Of a stretch of DNA of 9,192 nt, positions 6,941 through 9,192 are shown one piece after another. The number at the start of each line of letters is the position of its first letter. Positions within the stretch are counted from its first letter, which is position 1. The translations under genes were made by a program, and so were the position numbers. Below the pieces are notes generated by a model. That model worked only from the letters and a program-made list of their open reading frames with translations. It searched no databases and was not told where the DNA came from. Origin of the DNA: Eubacteriales bacterium (GTDB lineage Bacteria; Bacillota_A; Clostridia; Lachnospirales; Lachnospiraceae); assembly GCA_030533315.1 (NCBI GenBank), contig JAUNJL010000073.1, positions 2,699 through 11,890 on the forward strand, written 5' to 3'.

Positions 6941-8026
6941 TTATCTCTGGCGGCAGGAGCCCCGGATGATCAGCTCCGGCTGGATCTCTCTCTTGATCCG
7001 GCTGTCCTCCTCCCGGATCCCACCGATCTTTTCCAGAATCAGCTCTGCCGCCATCTCTCCCATCCGCTCCTGAGGATGGAGTATGGTGGTGATCCCGCTG
7101 CCCCTGCGGGCATACAGGGAATCGTCGTAACCTGTCACAGAAACATCCTCCGGCACTCTCAGTCCCAGCTCCTCCAGGGCGTCGATCACCTGGACGGCAA
7201 TCTGGTCATTGTAGCACACGATCCCCTGAGGAAGCCTGTGCCGTCCTGCCATATCCTGGACGGTCATCATGGGCTTCGACTTCCGGTCCTCCGTGTGGAA
7301 CCAAAACACCTGATCCGGATCATAGGCCATCCCCCACTCCTGAAGAGCCTGCACATACCCCTTGTGCCTGCGAATCCCCTGAATGTCGTCCGCCTTGAAA
7401 AAGCCCGCGATCCTCTTATGACCCAGCTCCAGAAGATATCTGGTCACCAGATATCCCCCCTTCACATCGTCCATCAGAATGTGGGGCCGATCCTGCATCT
7501 CCGTATAGATCCCCTGGATAAAAACATAAGGAATCCGAAGCTTGTCCAGACTTTGGTACAGGCCTCTGTGGCGGCAGGAAAGCTGGCTCTTACTGGGCTC
7601 TATGATCAGACCGTCAATGTCCTTCTGGAGAAGATCCTCCAAATATCTGGCCTCCTTCTGCCGGCTGTTCCCCGTATTTTTCAGAATGATGCTGTAGCCC
7701 TTCTCCGAAAGGACATTGTCCATCCCCTGGATCAGCCGCGGAAAAATATAGTCCGTAATGTAGGTGGTGACAACTGCAATATTCCCGGACCTTCGGATGC
7801 TCCGGACGCTCTCGGAGCAGAAGGTTCCCTTTCCATGGAAGGCCTCCACATAGCCCTCCTGCTCCAGCATGGCCAAGGCCTTGCGCACCGTATGGCGGCT
7901 CAAGGCATACCGGGCCGTCAGCTGATTCTCCGACGGAAGCCGCTCTCCCGGGCGAATCTTCCCCGAAAGGATGTCTCCTCTGATCTCTTCCATCAAGGTG
8001 TAGTATTTGGGTTTTCCTGCTTCCAT
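6941..8026 (-). CDS. araR: AraR-type transcriptional repressor (GntR DNA-binding domain plus LacI-like sensor), 361 aa
   Basis: Probable arabinose-responsive repressor. Residues about 6-70 are a GntR winged helix (KYYTLMEEIRGDILSGKI, then LPSENQLTARYALSRHTVRKAL at 30-51, then the wing HGKGTF). Residues about 80-361 are a LacI/periplasmic-binding-like sensor (IAVVTTYITDYIFPRLIQG, GLIIEPSKS, HILMDDVKGGY, AGFFKADDIQGIRRHKGY, IVCYNDQIAV, SVTGYDD). This GntR-LacI chimera and the length match Bacillus AraR (362 aa), in which L-arabinose releases DNA. I chose the ATG at 8024-8026, about nine bases after GAGGGAG; a GTG six codons upstream (8042-8044) has a poorer site. It is the first gene of araR-araA-kinase, and a large inverted repeat 47-76 bases upstream suggests autoregulation. 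The effector is inferred from family and neighbours. Confidence 0.92.
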   Translation of the reverse strand: MEAGKPKYYTLMEEIRGDILSGKIRPGERLPSENQLTARYALSRHTVRKALAMLEQEGYVEAFHGKGTFCSESVRSIRRSGNIAVVTTYITDYIFPRLIQGMDNVLSEKGYSIILKNTGNSRQKEARYLEDLLQKDIDGLIIEPSKSQLSCRHRGLYQSLDKLRIPYVFIQGIYTEMQDRPHILMDDVKGGYLVTRYLLELGHKRIAGFFKADDIQGIRRHKGYVQALQEWGMAYDPDQVFWFHTEDRKSKPMMTVQDMAGRHRLPQGIVCYNDQIAVQVIDALEELGLRVPEDVSVTGYDDSLYARRGSGITTILHPQERMGEMAAELILEKIGGIREEDSRIKREIQPELIIRGSCRQR

Positions 8027-8072
8027 TCTGGTAATCTCCCTCACTCTGCCATCTTCCGTCTACGTATAGGTT

Positions 8073-8102
8073 ACAACTTGTATGCACATACATACAAGTT
8101 GT
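8073..8102. promoter_or_regulatory. Candidate AraR operator (12-bp inverted repeat)
   Basis: Perfect 12-bp arms ACAACTTGTATG (8073-8084) and CATACAAGTTGT (8091-8102) flank six bases, in the leader or promoter of araR. The inner TTGTA/TACAA words recall the Bacillus AraR box (ATTTGTACGTACAAAT), but the half-sites are further apart here. No T-tract follows on either strand, so it is not a terminator. Autorepression of araR and, by read-through, control of araA and the kinase is the likely role. Confidence 0.72.
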
Positions 8103-8116
8103 TTCTCCCTTTATTA

Positions 8117-8146
8117 TTCACAAAATCATAACCATTTTTTTGTGAA
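8117..8146. promoter_or_regulatory. Second inverted repeat upstream of araR
   Basis: TTCACAAAA (8117-8125) and TTTTGTGAA (8138-8146) are perfect 9-bp arms around 12 bases, ending 15 bases from the putative AraR operator. The stretch is AT-rich and probably overlaps the araR promoter, whose hexamers I could not pin down. It is not a terminator because no T-tract follows the stem on either strand. It may bind a second regulator or be chance in AT-rich DNA. Confidence 0.35.
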
Positions 8147-8153
8147 AACTAGC

Positions 8154-8194
8154 CAAAACAAACAAAATCTCCAGGGATTCTTCCGCTGGAGATT
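8154..8194 (-). terminator. Intrinsic terminator of the HAAS/DUF1700-like gene
   Basis: On the minus strand AATCTCCAG (8194-8186) and CTGGAGATT (8174-8166) form a perfect 9-bp stem with an 11-base loop, followed by TTGTTTGTTTT. It lies about 40 bases after the stop at 8235 and isolates that gene from araR. Confidence 0.8.
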
Positions 8195-8234
8195 CGTATT
8201 TATTGTGATATTTTTCTATTTTGGGGTCATTTCT

Positions 8235-8684
8235 TCAGGGCCTGCGCTTCTTGATGTAGGATATCAGGAACAAGATCGCAAACAAGATCAGAAAAAACGG
8301 AAGCACTGCGCCGATCACCGTGACCATAAGAAGGATCAGCACCGCCGCCGCCACGATCACCATCAGCTTTCCATACCAGGTGGTGAGATCCAGCCTGTGG
8401 GTACGCTTCACCCCAGACTCCTGGTACTGGCCGCCGTCATAGCCGCCCCCAGAGCTGTACTCCTCATAATTGCCTCCCAGGCTGTCCCCCTCCCGGTCGA
8501 TCAGGGTCTTCGCGATCAGCCTGGGATCTCCCAGCCCCTGAAGCACGTCCTCCTCCCGGATCCCCTTCTGCACCTGAGACTGAATGTAATCCTCATAATA
8601 ACGGAGATGCGCCGCCATCTTCCCCTCGTGCATCTGTCCGGACAGCTGTTCTCTTAAAATTTCTAAAAATTCTGCTCGATTCAT
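8235..8684 (-). CDS. HAAS/DUF1700-like small membrane protein, 149 aa
   Basis: Residues 1-65 form a cytoplasmic helical domain of the HAAS/DUF1700 kind: MNRAEFLEILREQL, then YYEDYIQ, then the characteristic LGDPRLIAKTLI (51-62). A Gly/Tyr/Ser/Glu-rich linker follows (about 66-95). Residues about 107-143 are continuously hydrophobic, enough for one long or two short membrane segments, ending in the positive tail KKRRP. Such proteins usually sit beside a PadR-family regulator and are thought to relay or antagonise its signalling at the membrane; no PadR gene is in view here. The start at 8682-8684 has GAAAGG about ten bases upstream, a modest ribosome site. It is monocistronic, with a promoter at 8723-8750 and a terminator at 8154-8194, diverging from fhs. 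A specific function cannot be given. Confidence 0.78.
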   Translation of the reverse strand: MNRAEFLEILREQLSGQMHEGKMAAHLRYYEDYIQSQVQKGIREEDVLQGLGDPRLIAKTLIDREGDSLGGNYEEYSSGGGYDGGQYQESGVKRTHRLDLTTWYGKLMVIVAAAVLILLMVTVIGAVLPFFLILFAILFLISYIKKRRP

Positions 8685-8722
8685 ACCTTACTGACCTTTC
8701 CGTGGGTGTTCTCGTTAAACAT

Positions 8723-8750
8723 ATTTTATCACACTTCCACCATATGGCAA
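8723..8750 (-). promoter_or_regulatory. Promoter of the HAAS/DUF1700-like gene
   Basis: On the minus strand TTGCCA (8750-8745), 16 bases, then TAAAAT (8728-8723), preceded by TGA, giving an extended -10 (TGATAAAAT). The start would be near 8716, leaving a leader of roughly 30 bases. Confidence 0.55.
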
Positions 8751-8921
8751 CGGTTCTAATTATAAAATTTTTATAACCCTTCCCAAAAACCAAAATACAG
8801 TCCCCCAGCAAAGGGATCCCTACGCCCAGATCACACCCGGCCGCAGCATTTTTTCACCACCATTTCCGGTGAGATTTCAACCGGTTTTTTTTAAATCTCC
8901 ATGATTTTTCTTGATAAAATA

Positions 8922-8950
8922 TTGACAATCTTCTCTTCCTGTGCTAAAGT
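8922..8950 (+). promoter_or_regulatory. Sigma-A-type promoter of fhs
   Basis: TTGACA (8922-8927) and TAAAGT (8945-8950) with a 17-base spacer. Transcription should begin near 8957, just before the riboswitch. The rest of the 438-base gap between 8684 and 9123 to the left of this promoter (about 8760-8920) shows only AT-rich DNA, a short GC-rich patch and a weak 5-bp hairpin at 8866-8884 followed by eight T. Confidence 0.75.
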
Positions 8951-8960
8951 GTGCTCATCA

Positions 8961-8976
8961 ACAAAAGCGCTTTTGT
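8961..8976. repeat. 16-bp perfect palindrome at the start of the fhs leader
   Basis: ACAAAAGCGCTTTTGT is a perfect palindrome starting a few bases after the predicted transcript start. Its right half is the 5' strand of riboswitch helix P1, and its left half repeats the ACAAAAG found in the 3' strand of P1 (9013-9019). It could be a competing anti-P1 hairpin in the RNA or a DNA operator with the CG-centred look of LacI-family sites. Confidence 0.5.
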
Positions 8977-9046
8977 CTCGCTGACGGAGCAGTGGAGTTC
9001 ACCACGTGCGGGACAAAAGGTCGTATTTGGCCGACCGTCTGGGCAG
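8970..9046 (+). promoter_or_regulatory. ZTP (pfl) riboswitch aptamer controlling fhs
   Basis: Senses ZTP/ZMP, purine-pathway intermediates that build up when 10-formyl-THF is short. P1: 8970-8980 pairs with 9009-9019 (11 bp, one G-U). Inside it CTGACGGAGC (8981-8990) carries the joining region, and GTGG (8992-8995) with CCAC (9002-9005) makes P2. The 3' half has the hallmark GCCGACCGTCTGGGC (9030-9044): P3 pairs GCC 9030-9032 with GGC 9042-9044, and GACGG (8983-8987) with CCGTC (9035-9039) makes the pseudoknot. The 3' core matches, as I recall it, the Fusobacterium ulcerans ZTP aptamer. It lies upstream of fhs, a well-known target gene for this class. Followed by an overlapping terminator, it should act as an ON switch. 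Confidence 0.93.
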
Positions 9047-9083
9047 TGTTTGATCTTATCAGATGCTGCCCTTTTATTTTTTT
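9041..9083 (+). terminator. Riboswitch expression platform: intrinsic terminator
   Basis: 9041-9054 pairs with 9058-9071 (14 bp including three G-U pairs, 3-base loop), followed by TTTTATTTTTTT (9072-9083). The stem begins with the same GGGC (9041-9044) that the aptamer needs for P3, so ligand binding and termination exclude each other. Ligand should therefore allow read-through into fhs. Confidence 0.92.
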
Positions 9084-9122
9084 ATCGGACAGGGCCGTTT
9101 CAGGAGAAGAAAGGAGATTGTT

Positions 9123-9192
9123 ATGGGATTCAAAAGCGACATCGAAATTGCACAGGAATGCGAAATGCTTCCAATCACCCAGATCGCCGAGA
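9123..9192 (+). CDS. fhs: Formate-tetrahydrofolate ligase, N-terminal fragment (runs off the window)
   Basis: Only 23 codons are present, but MGFKSDIEIAQECEML followed by PITQIAE matches the strongly conserved N-terminus of formate-tetrahydrofolate ligase (SDIEIAQ, then K/M-P-I, then IA). The enzyme uses ATP, formate and THF to make 10-formyl-THF, which feeds purine synthesis, and in acetogenic clostridia it is part of the Wood-Ljungdahl methyl branch. The full protein would be about 555 aa. AAGGAG (9111-9116) lies six bases before the ATG at 9123-9125. The ZTP riboswitch just upstream supports the call, because the alarmone reports shortage of this enzyme's product. Reading frame integrity beyond 9192 is not visible. 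Confidence 0.92.
   Translation, partial: MGFKSDIEIAQECEMLPITQIAE

Noticed and set aside
8027..8044. GTG start six codons upstream for araR
   Set aside because: The ATG at 8024-8026 has a better placed GAGGGAG site and matches the length of AraR relatives; the GTG cannot be fully excluded.
6932..8131. Long open frame on the plus strand opposite araR (399 codons)
   Set aside because: It is antisense to a complete AraR protein with all expected domains, has no ribosome site, and its translation is His/Pro/Leu-rich nonsense typical of a shadow frame.
8866..8892. Plus-strand terminator CCGGT/ACCGG followed by eight T
   Set aside because: The stem is only 5 bp with a 9-base loop and there is no plus-strand gene upstream for it to terminate.

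Overview
The window looks like a chromosomal segment of a Gram-positive anaerobe of the Clostridia, most likely a Lachnospiraceae-type gut bacterium. The evidence is strong AGGAGG ribosome binding sites before nearly every gene, moderately GC-rich genes set in AT-rich intergenic DNA, a clostridial type of FGGY ribulokinase, and a formate-tetrahydrofolate ligase gene preceded by a ZTP riboswitch. The taxonomic placement is inference. I see no phage, insertion sequence, CRISPR array, rRNA or tRNA.

Layout. Positions 40-1005 (minus strand) hold a single-domain rhodanese followed by a YfcE-type phosphodiesterase. Positions 1123-1320 (minus) encode a 65-residue Ser/Asn/Lys/Tyr protein with no aliphatic or large hydrophobic residues after the start. 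Positions 1321-1877 are a 557-base intergenic region with a GC-rich hairpin-bearing block and a good promoter whose predicted start lies beside an 18-bp perfect palindrome. That promoter drives a 536-residue secreted protein of unknown function (1878-3488, plus strand). A bidirectional terminator separates it from the convergent arabinose locus.

The arabinose locus is on the minus strand and reads araR (8026 to 6941), araA (6860 to 5361), then an FGGY kinase (5189 to 3588). AraR would repress until L-arabinose is present. AraA converts L-arabinose to L-ribulose, and the kinase makes L-ribulose 5-phosphate. A 30-base inverted repeat with 12-bp perfect arms lies just upstream of araR and is the best operator candidate. 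The next enzyme, the 4-epimerase AraD, and a transporter are not in the window.

Upstream of araR is a small membrane protein with an N-terminal HAAS/DUF1700-like domain (8684 to 8235, minus) with its own promoter and terminator. Diverging from it, at the right edge, is the start of fhs (9123 onward, plus). Its leader is a readable ZTP (pfl) riboswitch: P1, a hairpin, the GACGG/CCGTC pseudoknot, the GCCGACCGTCTGGGC core, and a terminator that reuses the core GGGC. This couples one-carbon folate metabolism to the 10-formyl-THF/purine alarmone ZTP.

The items most worth a second look are the riboswitch and the palindrome overlapping its P1 strand, the AraR operator, the palindrome at the start of the secreted-protein transcript, the low-complexity small protein, and the unexplained GC-rich block at about 1500-1740. 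No clearly new multi-gene system is evident.
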